Of a DNA stretch of 64,000 nt, positions 21,301 to 33,345 are shown in pieces. The notes beneath the pieces were generated by a model. The model saw only the letters and a program-made list of their open reading frames with translations, was not told where the DNA came from and made no database searches. Positions within the stretch are counted from its first letter, which is position 1. Every line of letters begins with the position of its first letter. Origin of the DNA: Eonycteris spelaea (taxonomy: Eukaryota > Chordata > Mammalia > Chiroptera > Pteropodidae); the NCBI GenBank assembly GCA_003508835.1, contig PUFA01000081.1:6324001-6388000 (forward strand), written 5' to 3'. Made by a program: the position numbers and the translations under genes.

Positions 21301-24169
21301 CTAAATCTATTATTTTTTAAAAATGTTTGCCCATAGGAAAATTACTTGGAGGTTATATATCAGAATGCTCACAATGTTCACACCCAAATGATGGGACTGT
21401 TATCTTCTTCTCTGTATTATAATCAGAAAATTTGTTTTTTAAAAAATGAAAAATCATAAAAAATTTATAAACAAAAATCCTTATCTGCCTCTGGAAACTC
21501 CTGGGAAGTTGTAACATTTAACTCATCAGGATGAGAGTGCTTTGGAATGACACACAGAGAGATACAGAGCCCCAGGACCTCCTGATGGCCAGAGGAGCTG
21601 CCCTGTCAGCCTGGCATTTGTTCATTTTCCATCTTCCCAAGGCCTCCATTCCCCTTCATGCTAGGAGGGGGTGCAGGGGTGGAAGTCAGCATTTAAACCC
21701 AAGAGCCCTTGGTTAGCCTATAGGGCTGGGAATTTTGAGCGAAGACTCCTCTGTCACATGCAAGTCTCAGTCGCCCTCACCATACTTTGTTCATCTGTTG
21801 GAAGCCCACATGTTTACTGCGAAGATGGAATGAGATAATGGATGTGATGAAGCTTTGTAAACTGCCAGACGGTGGTTTTAAAGTCCCTTTAGTCAAGAGT
21901 CCTTGGTTCACATAGGGCTTTACACAGACACATCCACATCGAACAGATGCAAGAGGATCTGCTCAGACTAAGCTTGGCCAGAGCCCGATGGGCTTGGCCA
22001 TTGAGGGGGCAATTAGGGATACTGCTTAAAACCACTGTTGGAAGGTCTGTGCACAATCTCAGTGACAATGATGCCTTATTAAGACACACTGCTCTTCTGT
22101 CCTGAGGCAAATCTGGAAAATTTTCAAGTCTGATCAGACTGATGGGGTTGGAGTTCTAGCTGCCCTTCTCCATACCCAATTCTTCTTTTACCTCTTCACT
22201 TCCCCCTGCTGTCCTGGGCCCCATGACAGGCTCCAATCTGGCCACAGTCCCGCCATCATTTATCATTTGTTAAGAGGCTTGATAATTGCTATTTGCTAGT
22301 TAGCCAACATTAGCTAATATTCACTTTTATGATTCCCCATGACATTTTATCCTTTGTCCCATAATATTGGGTATTTTAAGAAGCGGACTTCTGTGACTTC
22401 ACCTAAAAGGCTTCGCTGTGGAGGGATTTTCTACATGATGGAAGAGATGGCAGTCCTCTCACCATTTTTTCCTATACCCCAACCCTGCAGCAGCAAAGCC
22501 TGTTGTCCACACCCACTCTGCCACTCTGCCCAGATTAAGTCCTCTATTGACATCACTACTCTTCGTTTGCTCTACTCCAGCATGAGCTGAAAGGTAAAAC
22601 TTTAATAAATTAAATGTGATTATCACCCCTCCACCACCATCCCCACCACCACTACCACTCCACCCTGGCAGAGTGTGAACCAAAAGACAGGAAGCTCAGA
22701 GGAAGGTCAGCTGGGTAGTTTAGGCATGAGCCTTGCATTAGTCTGAGAGGCGAGGCTGTAATATCAAGTAGAGTGGCAGAGAGGCGTGCTGGGGGAGGAC
22801 AGACAGTGGGGAAAGTGAGCACTTTTCACCTCTTCTCGAATCAGATCTGCCCACTTTGGATGGCAGTGTAACAAACAGCCTCTTCACTTGGTTCAAGTCT
22901 AAGTCCTAAAGGATATTTTGAGACCAGAGAATTTCAGGTAACTCCATCCACTACTGAGATTTCCCCACCACAGCTCCCCTTTGTAACCTGCAAAGTCAAC
23001 GCCCTCAGAGCCAATGTCCAGCAGGTTGGAGGCCATCCAGTGTCCCCTTCTGGCTATTTGCATACTGTCTAACATGCATTCCTATTTACCTTTGTCCCGA
23101 AAGGAGCTCTTGAGTGGCAGCTATCAAATTAGAGAGTGTGTAGATATGTTTGCAAATGAAAAACTCATGCAGCATTCCCCAAGTGTATTCTTCAGGCTGG
23201 TCTTATAAAATACTCTGTAACAAAGCTCGAAGGCATCTGGGTGAGAAAAGTCATCTGTTCTTCCTTACAGATTCACAATGTTCTTAAAATTTTTAAAAAG
23301 TCTCGCAGACAAGCCATTCAACTTTGTCAGATCAGTATTCCCCAAACATTGTTGACCACTAAACCTTTTTTTCCCTCATTAACATCCTGTGGAACTAGTC
23401 TGCTGTGGGAGCTACTTTTGGAAATACTGGCCTAGGCTGTGTTTGATTCCTTATGTAAAGGGCTCTGGGCTAGGCCTCAGGGAGTTCACACCCCATCATG
23501 GCCCTTGGTAGAGCTTCCAGATGAAGGTAGATACTAGGGTAATGTTTTCCCAAGAGGATGGCCTTTAGGAATGGAGGGGCCAGAAGGTTGCCCCACTCCT
23601 CTGAGAGACCTATGCCAAGCTGCTGATCTTCAGGGAACACTCAGGAATGGGCATTAGGACATAAGGCCAACCCAGACCTGCAGGGGTGAACAGGTGTTCT
23701 AGTTGCTGGGTGAGTTGTCTCTGTGTTGGTATTCCACTGGAACCTTTCCTGGCCTCCTCTGCAACACGGCCCCCAAGCTCACAACTATCCCCTTCCCATT
23801 GTACCAGGGATTCAAACACTGCTCTCCAAAATAGAATTCTCACTGACAAGACGGTTCTGGTTGTATCTCTTATCTTAATGAGAGATAACACCCACCGGGG
23901 AGGGAACGCATAACAAGTATCCGCCCCAATTCCAGAAAAACGGAAACTTTTGGAAATAATGATAGAACTGTCAAAAACACATGAAACCAGTTGTGCAAAC
24001 TATTAAATGACTTAAACAAACTGTTTCATAATTCGTTAAAGAAATTTGGTTTGTTTGATAAGTGTAAAAATCACACAGATTTCTCATCCAAATTTCTAAA
24101 CACTTAAGGAGGAAAAAAAAACCCAACGACTCTAAGCACTTTGGAAGAGCCTGGAACATTCTTCCCTTC

Positions 24170-24530
24170 CAGCGTCAGCTACTTCGCCCTACCTATCCTT
24201 TGTATCTCTGGTCATATCCTCACCAGGTCATATCCTCACTGCCTAGGAACAACCCCCACATTGTAGGCTCTCAAAAGATAGTGTGCCACTCCTTCAAACA
24301 CCTGACCCAACTGCCATTTCACAGCTGTGTGTGTTATTGGTCGATGTCTCTCTTCTCTAGACTGTGATCTCCACACGGGCAGGGCCTGGATCTATTTTGG
24401 TCATCGTTGTACTCTCAGTGCCTAGCACAGTGATTATCACACAATGGATGCTCAATCAATATTTGTCAATGAATGAAATGAATGAAAGAACAGATGAATG
24501 AATGAATGAATGAATGAATGAATGAACTCA
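24170..24530 (+). mobile_element. L2 3' end with TGAA microsatellite
   Basis: 'cgggcagggcctggatc', 'cagtgcctagcacagtg' and 'ggatgctcaatcaatatttg' are the L2 3' terminus. L2 ends in TGAATGAA repeats, which here have grown into about 50 bases of ATGA/TGAA units (24470-24526). Confidence 0.75.
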
Positions 24531-24849
24531 GTCGTGCCATCTTGTGGAGACATGTGCCATTACTACCGCCCATCAGCCTTCCCCAGGGCAGGAATCCCCT
24601 CTCCAACCCTGGAGACTGGGGATCTCCAGTCTTTATAAGATTCTTAGCCAGAAAGCTGCCCTCATCCAGATTCCACTCCCAGGGGAGATGAGCAGGCAGA
24701 CAGGAGGCCAACTCCCTATCCCGCTTGTGTTCTGGCTTAGCCTTGAGCCTGGCATGAAGGGCAAAGTAATCTCCCAGCCAGCAGGTTCCCACCCTCTTGC
24801 CCCTTTGGGGTTCTCCATTGGCCCAGCTTGCCTTCCCACTGGGCCTTAC

Positions 24850-25176
24850 TTCTGCCAGGGCCTCGGCCTCCAGGGACTTGTGGTCCCCCAGGCTGCTGTG
24901 CCTGGTGGAGCCGCACGTCGACCTCATTGAGTGCCCTTCTGAGAGCGCTTTCTTGTCAGGGTAGTTGATGCTGCCGGCACTCCGAACGTTGCCATCCTCC
25001 GCTTCTCAGGGCTCTCGATCCTGCCCCTGGTGAGGGGGATTTTGTGGGGGCTGCTGGGGCAGGCGGCGGCCCGGGGCGGCGTGTCTATGCTGGGGCCCAG
25101 GCCCCGAGGAGGGCTGTGTGTGTCGCCCCCGCTTCGTCGCCTGGGGATGGCTGCTCCATCAGATCGTAACCGCACT
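24850..25176 (-). CDS. SRGAP3: SRGAP3 penultimate coding exon, frame broken by a 1-nt deletion
   Basis: After a TTTGCAG acceptor the exon encodes VRLRSDGAAIPRRRSGG and runs through the basic proline-rich tail (PPRAAACPSSPHKIPLTRGR) to EKRRMATFG. It then shifts frame and stops after 18 unrelated residues (stop near 24924-24926). In the next frame the expected AGSINYPDKKALSEGHSM, then STCGSTRHSSLGDHKSLEAE, resumes and ends GCAGAA before a GTAAGG donor. The exon is 327 nt, and the family frame needs 328 (109 codons plus one base). The missing base is one G of a GGG run, seen as 'tccgaacg' around 24981-24988 on the plus strand. All codons on both sides are conserved, so a homopolymer assembly error is the simplest reading. 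If real, the change would remove about the last 180 residues. Confidence 0.93.
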
Positions 25177-27211
25177 CTGCAAAGGAGCCAGGGGGTGGGG
25201 CATGGGGCAGAAGTCAACCCTGGCAAGTCTCAGAATGGTTCAATCAACCCCCAGGCCACGCACTATACACTAGTGTAGGGAACGGTATAGTAAAGCCTCC
25301 TTCAGCCAGACTGGCAATTCCACCACGAAAGCACTGGCTGAGCACAGACCTCAGCGGCAGGGGGCAGGCTTAATCTGCACACATGAAGGAATTAGAGCAT
25401 TCTGCTTCCAAGCTGCAGATGGTGGTGATGCTGATTACAAAATAAACCTTGGCTTTGGGTTAAGTCAAGGCCAGGAGGATTTCAAGCTGGGAGCGTTTTG
25501 GTGATTGGTGATGGTTAGTTGGGCTCCTGATATGATCTTTAGCAGTTCAGACATTTCTGTGATGCCAAAGGGCGTCTAATTGGTCTGAAGCATTGAGGCT
25601 TGACTGTACCAAAAAGTTACCAGCTCCCTGCAAGCACAGGAGGGAGCCCCTGGGAACTGAATACAGTACAGTATTGTTCCCCACCCCAATCTCCCCAGCA
25701 AAGGGCTACTTCTACGAAAAAGCGTATCATTGGACATGTCTTCCATGTATCTGGACTCCTTTCACCCCTAATGGAGGAGCTGGTGGAGTGAAAATGGGAA
25801 CTAGAATCTCTATCAGGAGGGCGAATCCTAATCCTGTCCGCCACAGACTTTCCTGTGTCCTCTTTCAGACCCACTTCATTCATGTTAATTGGGCATAATA
25901 TTCCTTGCCCACCTTTGAAGGAGGTTCGGTGGGTGTGAAAGTGCTCTGAAGATTAAAGAGGTTCTACTCATAGGAGATTTTGTTACAGCCTATGAAGGTC
26001 ACCAAAGATTCTAAGACGCCGGTGAGGGGAGGGAAAGCTGCAAGTAGCAAGGGGTGGGGAGGAGGCACAGAGCGTAGAATGGATTGTGACCAGAGGGTCA
26101 AGTTCACTGTGGTAAGCAGCGCTTTAGATCTCCATGCCACCAGCCAAGCTAAGCACTGCCTGTGGGTACCCCGACAGGACCAAAGCAGAGGTGATGGAGA
26201 GTAAGGGGCACTGAGAAAGACAGAAGAAGAAATTAGATGAGGGAGGGAAAAGGAAGAAGGAAATCAAGGCAGGAGAAAATACGGCCCCTCTCGAAGGCAA
26301 GGGACCATGACTTTGTCATTTACCTACCCCAGCCTTCCACTCTTCCCACCCCACCCCAATTCTATCTTCCATCACAGCGACCCAAACTGTTTGCTGAACC
26401 AAATAGACTATGCTGAAAAGAGGCATTGAGATTTCTGAAATCATAAACGTATGTTCTCACTGGGACTAATTTTTTGGCTCTATCTCCAAGTACCCATATG
26501 TGTGGGTTGGTCCCATGACCTCTCCACTGAGAAAATGAAGAATATGACATTTTGAGAATCTGATTAAGAAAGCAGTGAGAAAATGTCAACTTTTCTTTTC
26601 CTTATTTTATTTTTTAAACAACCACATACTTTGAACTATACCTTTACGTAGAATAAGGAGCACAGCTCCTTGCCTGGCAGAAAGGTCATGTGACACAGCC
26701 CAGCCCACACACTGGGAGTGAAGAAATAGGCAAATGTGCTCCCACCAGACGACTGGGTGGAGTTGAGTGTCAATTTCCCCCACAACTGAGGGGGCGTAAG
26801 TTTTCTGTTTATGTAGCACACTTCGGGGAGTATGTGAGCTTCAAATTTTTAAATATAACAACTTGGGTCTTCAACAGAAAGTGGAGGAGGTGCAAGAACC
26901 AGAGAGAGGTTGGAAAAATACTTGCCAATTTGTAACCCTCTCTCGTTTATTATTACTTTAAATAAAAAGTACTGATTTGCCAATCTGTATTTCTTCTTCC
27001 TCCACCTTACCCTCACCCCAAGCTGGATTGTTTTACACTCAGCATTCTTGGGCCAGGTCTAGCGGGCCCACTCAGGTATGCCCAATGTGACATCATGTGG
27101 GGAACTAGGGGCCACGACAGCTGACTTCTTTCCCTTCTGCCCCCTTGCTTCTTCCAAATCAGATATGAATAGACATGACACTAGAAGAAAAAAAGAATCT
27201 GTGTTTCCTAC
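25177..27211 (-). other. SRGAP3: SRGAP3 intron
   Basis: It lies between the RSDG-tail exon and the DDAFSD exon. I see no repeat I can name confidently and no coding sequence with splice support. A/G-rich sequence lies at about 26210-26280. Confidence 0.55.
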
Positions 27212-27361
27212 CGGCCCATCACCCCCCCAAAGCCATAATCCGAGATGTGCTCCGTGGGGGACTGGAGGTCGTTTTTGGAGGAGGCCTTGTCATCCAGCAG
27301 CGGCCCACTGCTGGCCTCACTGTCCGCCTTTTGGCTCAGGCTGTCCGAGAAGGCATCATCC
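27212..27361 (-). CDS. SRGAP3: SRGAP3 exon after the SH3 domain
   Basis: The acceptor is CCCCAG and the donor GTAGGA. It encodes DDAFSDSLSQKADSEASSG, LLDDKASSKNDLQSPTEHIS and DYGFGGVMG, an acidic/serine-rich disordered segment. The first G completes the Met codon split with the SH3 exon, and the last two bases (CG) join A of the next exon to give Arg. Length is 150 nt, exactly that required by the family frame. No change of note. Confidence 0.96.
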
Positions 27362-29086
27362 CTGGGGAGAAGGAGACATGTGAATTGGGAGTGCTACACT
27401 CCAGAGGACCCAGGATGTGCAGGGCTCCTCAAGACCTGTCTGAGAGGCTGGATCAACATACACCTTACGGTTAATTTAAACCCACAGCTCAGGGTGAGCC
27501 ACTTCCCACTCCGGGCCTCGCCACACATGCCCACTGCCACACTCCTAAGTTTCTTCAGTGGGACCCTATCCTCTGCCCCACCACTCCATGCCTACCTTCT
27601 CCTCTCCCTTCCTCTAGGTTCTTCTTCTCTCCAAGGCTGCTCCAGGGGGAGGATAAGCTAAATGCCAGGGTGGGGGTGGGGGGCGAGGAATGGGTGGGGG
27701 TTGTTGGAGAAGTAGGGGGAGGAGCCTGCAAGCTGGGCCCTGAGTGCTGAGTCTCCATATGGCTCCATAATAAGTGTTTTAGGGCTGAGCAAGGGAAGAA
27801 GGAAGTGCCGCCATCCCTCACCTCCCCACCCAGGGCTTTGGACAACTGTGAGGTGGCTCAAGCTTGTTGGGGTACCTTGCCAGCCTCCTCCCACTGCTCT
27901 CTCCCTTACAGTGCCCTGTCCCTGCCCACACAGACCTGGGGACATCAGAGTACCAGGGGCCATTTGCTGTGGCATTCCTCTTGGAGTCTGCGTGTTCCTA
28001 GACTTTTTTTCTGGCTTCAGACCATCCCCTCTGCAATCAAAACTTATGCCTTTGGCCCCTTCCCTAGAGTTCTAGCTTGGTGGCTGCTCTCTAGATAAAT
28101 CAGTTCCACACGAGGCTGACTAGAGCTCAGAGGAAGAGTGTGTGCATACAGGAACGTTCTATGGCTTTCAAGGAATGTAAGGTGTAGATTTCTGGGCCTT
28201 CTAACAGGGTTAGTATTTGGGATGGAGGGCTTTTTTCAATGCCCAAAATTGTTTAAAAGAAAAGAGTACCTATAGATACAGTTTGGTGGTTGCTGGAGGC
28301 ACGCAGTGGGGGCGGGGGGAGGTGTGAACTGGGTAAAAGTGGTCAAAAGGTAGAAACTTACAGTTATAAAATAAATAAATCATGGATATCTAATGTACGA
28401 GATGATGACGATAGTTAATAATACCATATTGTATATTTGAAAGTTGCTAAAAGAGGTCTTTAAAGTTCTCATCACACACAAAAAATTATCACTATGTGTT
28501 GATTGATGTTAATTAGACTTATTGTGGTGTGGTAATCATTTTGCAATGTATAAAAATATCAAATCATTATGTTGCATACCTGAAACTAACATTATGTTAT
28601 ATGTCAATTATACCTCAAAAATAGTAGTACCCTATTAACTCAAAATGAGAGGAGGGTTGTTTCCGCCCATCCTCTAAGAGAGCCACCTTGGAGGTGGAGA
28701 ATGGTGGGCAGTTAAGGGGGTAGTGAGTCAGCCATTGGCCGTAGGGAAGGCCAGGAAGGTGGAGGTATGTGGCAAGATCCACTGGACACTGAGAATCATG
28801 GTAGGTGATGAATGCCCTATAAGATGTCAGGTAAGTCATGATGGTGAGCCAAGGGCACCAAACATAGTTTCTGCGTAATCCGAAGTATGAGCAATTGGCT
28901 TATTTGTTAAAAGTATCACCATTTAAGAGGAAGTTAGAAATAATCCATTCTTATAGAAGGCCAAGGGTAGTATGCCAGGGAGAGCACATCCCTGGTATAC
29001 AACTCAGCACTCCCCTTCCTGTGCCCATCCTAGACATCATTAATCGATCACAGCATTCTTCACGGTAGGGTCCAGCTCCCACTCAC
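27362..29086 (-). other. SRGAP3: SRGAP3 intron
   Basis: A G-rich stretch at 27665-27725 is followed by unique-looking sequence. An L1 3' fragment with imperfect target-site duplications lies at 28274-28625. No additional exon was seen. Confidence 0.55.
28274..28625 (+). mobile_element. L1 3' end with imperfect TSD
   Basis: 'acttacagttataaaataaa', 'aattagacttattgtggtg', 'atgttgcatacctgaaacta' and 'atgtcaattatacctcaaaa' form an L1 3' UTR in sense orientation. AGTACCTAT (28265-28273) and AGTACCCTAT (28626-28635) look like a decayed target-site duplication. It is antisense to SRGAP3. Confidence 0.8.
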
Positions 29087-29267
29087 ATGTCCTGTACGAC
29101 TATGTACTGATGTGGGATGAGTCCGTCCACGCCATTGTGACGACCCTCCCACCAGTCCTCTGAGGCGCGGTGGTACAAGAGCAGCGAGGCCCCCTTCTTG
29201 AAAGACAGCTCACGTGGGGACCGCCCCACGTAGTCAAACTTGGCAATGGCCTCGATCTGTTCCACTT
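29087..29267 (-). CDS. SRGAP3: SRGAP3 SH3-domain exon
   Basis: The exon encodes a complete SH3 domain after a TTTCCAG acceptor and before a GTGAGT donor. Domain landmarks in order are [17 protein letters not shown] (ALYDY-like strand and RT loop), [20 protein letters not shown] (the WW that builds the ligand pocket) and [13 protein letters not shown] (the Pro-x-x-Tyr end). In srGAPs this domain contacts the proline-rich CC3 region of ROBO1 and, in SRGAP3, WAVE1. The one difference from the human sequence as I remember it is Val for Met in FDYVGRS. Exon length is 181 nt (2 + 59 codons + 2), as the family needs. Confidence 0.98.
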
Positions 29268-29743
29268 CTGGAAAGAAAGTAAGAAGACAGAATATCCATA
29301 CGGTCAACAGAAGGGCAGCCCAGAAACCTTGCTCTGATGGCCCTGGCTTCTATGCGGTGGCACAGAAAGCAAGTCTGGTGAAAACAAATGTGGACTGGGG
29401 TTCAGGACTCTAGGACTCTAGTCTCAGATCCGCTCGCTGATGCTGTGACCTCAGGCAGACCATCTAACTTCTCAAAATGGAAAGTGGAGGTTGACATACC
29501 ATATCCTTATTTTCCACTGCCTTTTTTGTTCTCCACTTTTTAAACATCTATTAAAACAATATTATAAGAAATTTCTTTTTCTTCTACCCCTTCTCTATTT
29601 TCCCACAAACTGTTTTCTTCTTTGTCTACTTACAACACTTTTAGTGGTTCTTACCTTTCGGGCAGTCAAATAGATGCTGTATATGGACTCCATCTACTCA
29701 AAATGTTGTACACAATTTTTAAGGGCTCCTCAAAGCTCACCAT

Positions 29744-30059
29744 TGTGGTCTGAATTGTGTTCCCTGTTGAAGCTCTAATGCTAAAACGGTAGGGCCTTCA
29801 TCCGATAGGACTGGTGTCCCTCTACAAAGAGGAAGAGGCACCAGAGATCTATCTTTCTCTACAGAGGAAGGGCCCTTTGAGGACTCAGAGAGCAGGCAGC
29901 TGTCTACAAGCCAAGAAGACAGGCTTCCTCAGAAACCAACCCTGATGGCATCTTGACCTTGAACTTCTAAAGCCTCCAGAACTGTGAAGAAATTAATTTG
30001 TGTTGTTTGGGCCACAGTCAGAGGTATTCTGTTATGGCAGCCAAGACTGACTAACACAC
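29744..30059 (+). mobile_element. ERVL-MaLR-type solitary LTR
   Basis: It starts TGTGGTCTGAATTGTGTTCC, passes 'ggaagaggcaccagagatct' and 'tctaaagcctccagaactgt', and ends 'cagccaagactgactaacac'. This layout is familiar from MaLR-type LTRs. No internal retroviral genes adjoin it. Confidence 0.6.
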
Positions 30060-30219
30060 TCATCCATAGACTGAACTTTGAGGGAGGGAAAATTCTTACT
30101 GGTGCCACAGCTCAAGGATCTCTCTTTGCACCACATTTTAACCTATCGAACGTTTGCTCTTCTCTGGTCAGTGACAGGTCCTGACTGAGTTAAGCAACGA
30201 AGATATGGCTCTTGCCCTT

Positions 30220-30440
30220 GAGGCACTCCTTTACCAGCTCTGTCACCTCCTGTCTGTGCAACCTCAGGCAAGTTACATAATCTCTGTACACCCCAGCTGC
30301 CTTATCTGTAAGGGTTGTTAGGAGGACTAAAATATAATGCATGAAAGTGAACAGCATAGTACAGATACACATTAGGTAGTCATTCACTTGATAGCAGCTC
30401 TCATAATTATGATAATTACTAATAGCTTCAGCCTATGGGG
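30220..30440 (-). mobile_element. MIR SINE, antisense
   Basis: 'aacctcaggcaagttacata', 'cccagctgccttatctgtaa' and the trailing 'ataattatgataattacta' fit a reverse-complement MIR. Confidence 0.65.
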
Positions 30441-30869
30441 TAAGTCAACAAAAAAAATCTAACCTGCAGAGAGTTTAAATGGTTGCCGAAGACCATACAG
30501 TTAATGATGTTTGGGGAGGAGACTTTTTGAAGAGCAATGGGGTTATGCCTATGATTTATTTAACCTGTGTTATAGTTTATACCCTAAGGGGTAACCGTCC
30601 TTGGTAGAAAACTGATTGTGTATAGGTATTAATGTATTTATATTTTAAAACAAGCACATGGAGGTTTAACATTATAAAAAACATGTATGGTTTTAGATAT
30701 ATTAAATTCTAATAGAATAAAAGAATAACACAAGTAATCCCTGTTCCCTCTAGCCTGCAGATACTTTCCCTCTATTGAGTGTCCATGGGACTCCCTGTCT
30801 GCTCCATTCCTGGTGGATTATCATGAGTCTGTCCATCCAGCAGCCACCTACCTGCCCATCATGGAATTC

Positions 30870-31200
30870 AGGTCAGAACACCTGGCTTTGCTGCTTTTTA
30901 GATGTGTGACCTTAGGTACCTCAGCTCTCCTTTCTAAGCCTCAGTGTCCTCGTTTATAAAATGGGAAAGACTCTGGTGGTGAATACACAATGCAATACAT
31001 ACACAACTTACCGTTGAATGATATACTTGAAGCTTATTTGATTTTGTTAATCAATGTCACCCCAATAATTTTAATCAATAAAATGAAGATGAATAATAAT
31101 AGTGCCTATACCTTATAGGGTTGTTACGAGAATTAAATGAGTTAGTATACATGAAGTGCTGGGTACACAGTTAGCTCCGTATGAGGGTTAGTTGTTGCCA
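30870..31200 (-). mobile_element. MIR SINE, antisense, split by an L1
   Basis: The left half ends 'cctcagtgtcctcgtttataa' near 30963 and the right half resumes 'aatgaagatgaataata', then 'gggttgttacgagaattaaa'. The MIR is continuous once 30964-31077 and one target-site copy are removed. Confidence 0.8.
30964..31077 (+). mobile_element. L1 3' end inserted in MIR, ATAAAATG duplicated
   Basis: This 114-base segment reads like an L1 3' end: 'ggtggtgaatacacaatgca', 'tgttaatcaatgtcacccc'. It is bracketed by ATAAAATG at 30956-30963 and 31078-31085. The 'caatgtcaccccaata' terminus resembles L1s I associate with bats, but that is from memory. Confidence 0.7.
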
Positions 31201-32379
31201 GGGCTGATGCATTCCTAACGTCCAGAGGCAGCATGGCAAATCAAAGGGTGGAGGGAGGAGCCCTCTTGATTCATCTCCCCCACTGATCCCCGCCATGCAC
31301 ATGCACTGGGACTCCCTCTGTCAGCAGCTGGCTCAGGATGACTGTGCCAGTGGCCTCCTGAGATGCAGTGGTCTTCAGATGCACTCAGTCCTCAGTGCGT
31401 GGGTCAGCCTTCCGCAGGGAGCAGGCCTCAGACAGTTAAATCAGCTTTTCCCAGCTGGCTCCCTGACAAATGTCTTAAAATGCAATCCTAACACCACTGA
31501 TGCAAAATGACAGCACAGCCAAATGGGTCAGATTAGCTCAAATCTTGACTCAGAGTCACCTTCTCAGCAAAAAGGGGAAATATCTGTCCTCTTTGCTGCA
31601 TCTTTGACTCTGCCGCCTAACCATGTGCTAGCACTACCTGCCAGCCTAGCTACAGAGACAGAAAGGCCAGCAGGTTTGCATGACTAGGAGATGAACCCAG
31701 CTGGCTGCATGCTCTCACCTCTGGGCTGCCTTTGAGCAGATTCCACTAATAAAGGAGCTGACCTGAGCAGAGGTTTGCTCATGCTAGGAGGAGCATGGAG
31801 AGGCTGGGTTCCTGCTTTCCCCAGCTCCAGCACCTCCAGCAATCACTAGGGTATTTTGGTGCTAGGGTGGGGGGAGTTGTGGGGGGAGGCCAAGAAGAAT
31901 GGAAAATGTAAGGGAAAGAAAAGAAGAAATGGGAGGAGCAGAGCTGAGCCACACGCTTAATGCGAACACGTGTGTTTGCAGATGTCATTATGTAAGTGTG
32001 TGTGGTAGAGCCAGTAATAATAGCTACCACTTATTAAGAAATACATTATTTGGGTTTATCATACCTAAAATAGGATATGTGATTCTCCCCCTTACCACTC
32101 TCCCACACAGCCCTCCTGAACTTACTTAAATTCCCTCATCTTCCCCATTAGGAAAAAGAACCACCGTGCTCCTTGGCTCAGGCCAAAGCCTGCAGCTGCT
32201 CTTGAGTGTCCCACATCTAACCCACTGGCAGGTCTTTGAACTGTCTCCTGAATCTGACCAGTATCACCACCTCCACTGCCACCATCGTTCACTCTACCTG
32301 GCCTTCTTGCTTTCATTCTTACTTGGGGGGGCAATTTCTTTCCACACGACCAGAGGAATCTTTTAAAATAAAAAATCAG

Positions 32380-33240
32380 ATCATGAAACTCCTGTTCAAA
32401 TCTCTCTGAAGGCTTCCCATTGTGCTTGAAACAAAACCCAAATGTCTTCTCATGGTTCAGACCCCGGATAACTCTGCAGCCTCATCTCTCCCTCACTTAG
32501 TCAGCTCCGGCTCTACCAGCCTTCTTGATGTTTCTCCTCCCTCATCACATTATGACATTTTTCAAACACAAAGTAAAGCTGAAAGAATTTTACAGTGAAC
32601 ATACATACACCCACCACCTAAATTCTATTAACATTTTACTGTACTAGCTTTATCACATATCTTATCTATCCCTTTATCTATTCATCCATATATCCATCTT
32701 GTTTTTTAATAAAGTCTAAAGTATGTTACAGACAGCAGGACATGTTACCCCTGATCACAACAGCAGACACATTGACGGAGCCTCCTTAATGCTTTTAAAA
32801 CGGGCCCAGCTTTGGCCTGTCACAGGGCCTTTGCACTTGTTACTGCCTCTTTCTGGGAAGCTTGGCACACATTCACATTCAACAAATATTTATTGAACCC
32901 TGTGTGCCATTTCCTAATTTATTCAGGTCTGTACTCAAATGTCACTGCATCAGCAAGGCCTTTCCTGACCACCTACAACTACGAAAGCACCAACCGTCAA
33001 GTCACTCTAACACCTTCTCTTGCTTTATTCTTCTTTATAGCACAACCTGAACTTGCAAGGGTATGTGCGTGCACGTATCATTTTGCAATTTGTTTACTGT
33101 CAATCTTTCCCACTAAAATGTAAGCTCTATTAGGACAGGGATTTATTTTACTTCCTGCTTTTTTCCCACTTGTAGAATAGTCCCTGGGATGAGTGGGCAT
33201 TCAATGCATATTTGTTACTTGTATGAACAAATTCAGCTTT
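32380..33240 (+). mobile_element. L2 LINE 3' end, interrupted
   Basis: 'aaaatcagatcatgaaactc', 'ggcttcccattgtgcttgaa', 'cagggcctttgcacttgtta', 'tttcctgaccacctacaac' and 'ctctattaggacagggattt' are ordered L2 3' landmarks. About 32555-32760 is a different old repeat, also seen near 49060-49400, which splits the L2. Confidence 0.75.
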
Positions 33241-33345
33241 TACTATGTGCCAAGTGTTCTTCTTACATTATCACGTTTAATCCTCGCAGTATCTGCAGCA
33301 CTATCCTCATTTTACAGATGAAGAAACTGGGGCTGAGTTGAAATG
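33240..33345 (+). mobile_element. MIR SINE fragment
   Basis: 'ttactatgtgccaagtgttc', 'tcctcattttacagatgaag' and 'aaactggggctgag' are the MIR core in sense. Confidence 0.8.

Larger units (their letters stand above)
20605..24849 (-). other. SRGAP3: SRGAP3 last intron
   Basis: No extra exon is seen. Repeats include an antisense MIR (20840-21055), a sense MIR (21075-21300), a decayed L1-like 3' tail around 21310-21480, a CAC-rich tract (22626-22662) and an L2 3' end with an expanded TGAA run (24170-24528). A 16-bp tandem duplication lies at 24210-24239. The remainder (21500-22600 and 22680-24150) shows nothing I can name. Confidence 0.6.

Noticed and set aside
24470..24526. TGAA repeat as a CRISPR-like or regulatory array
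   Set aside because: It is a four-base microsatellite at the end of an L2 element, with no spacers.
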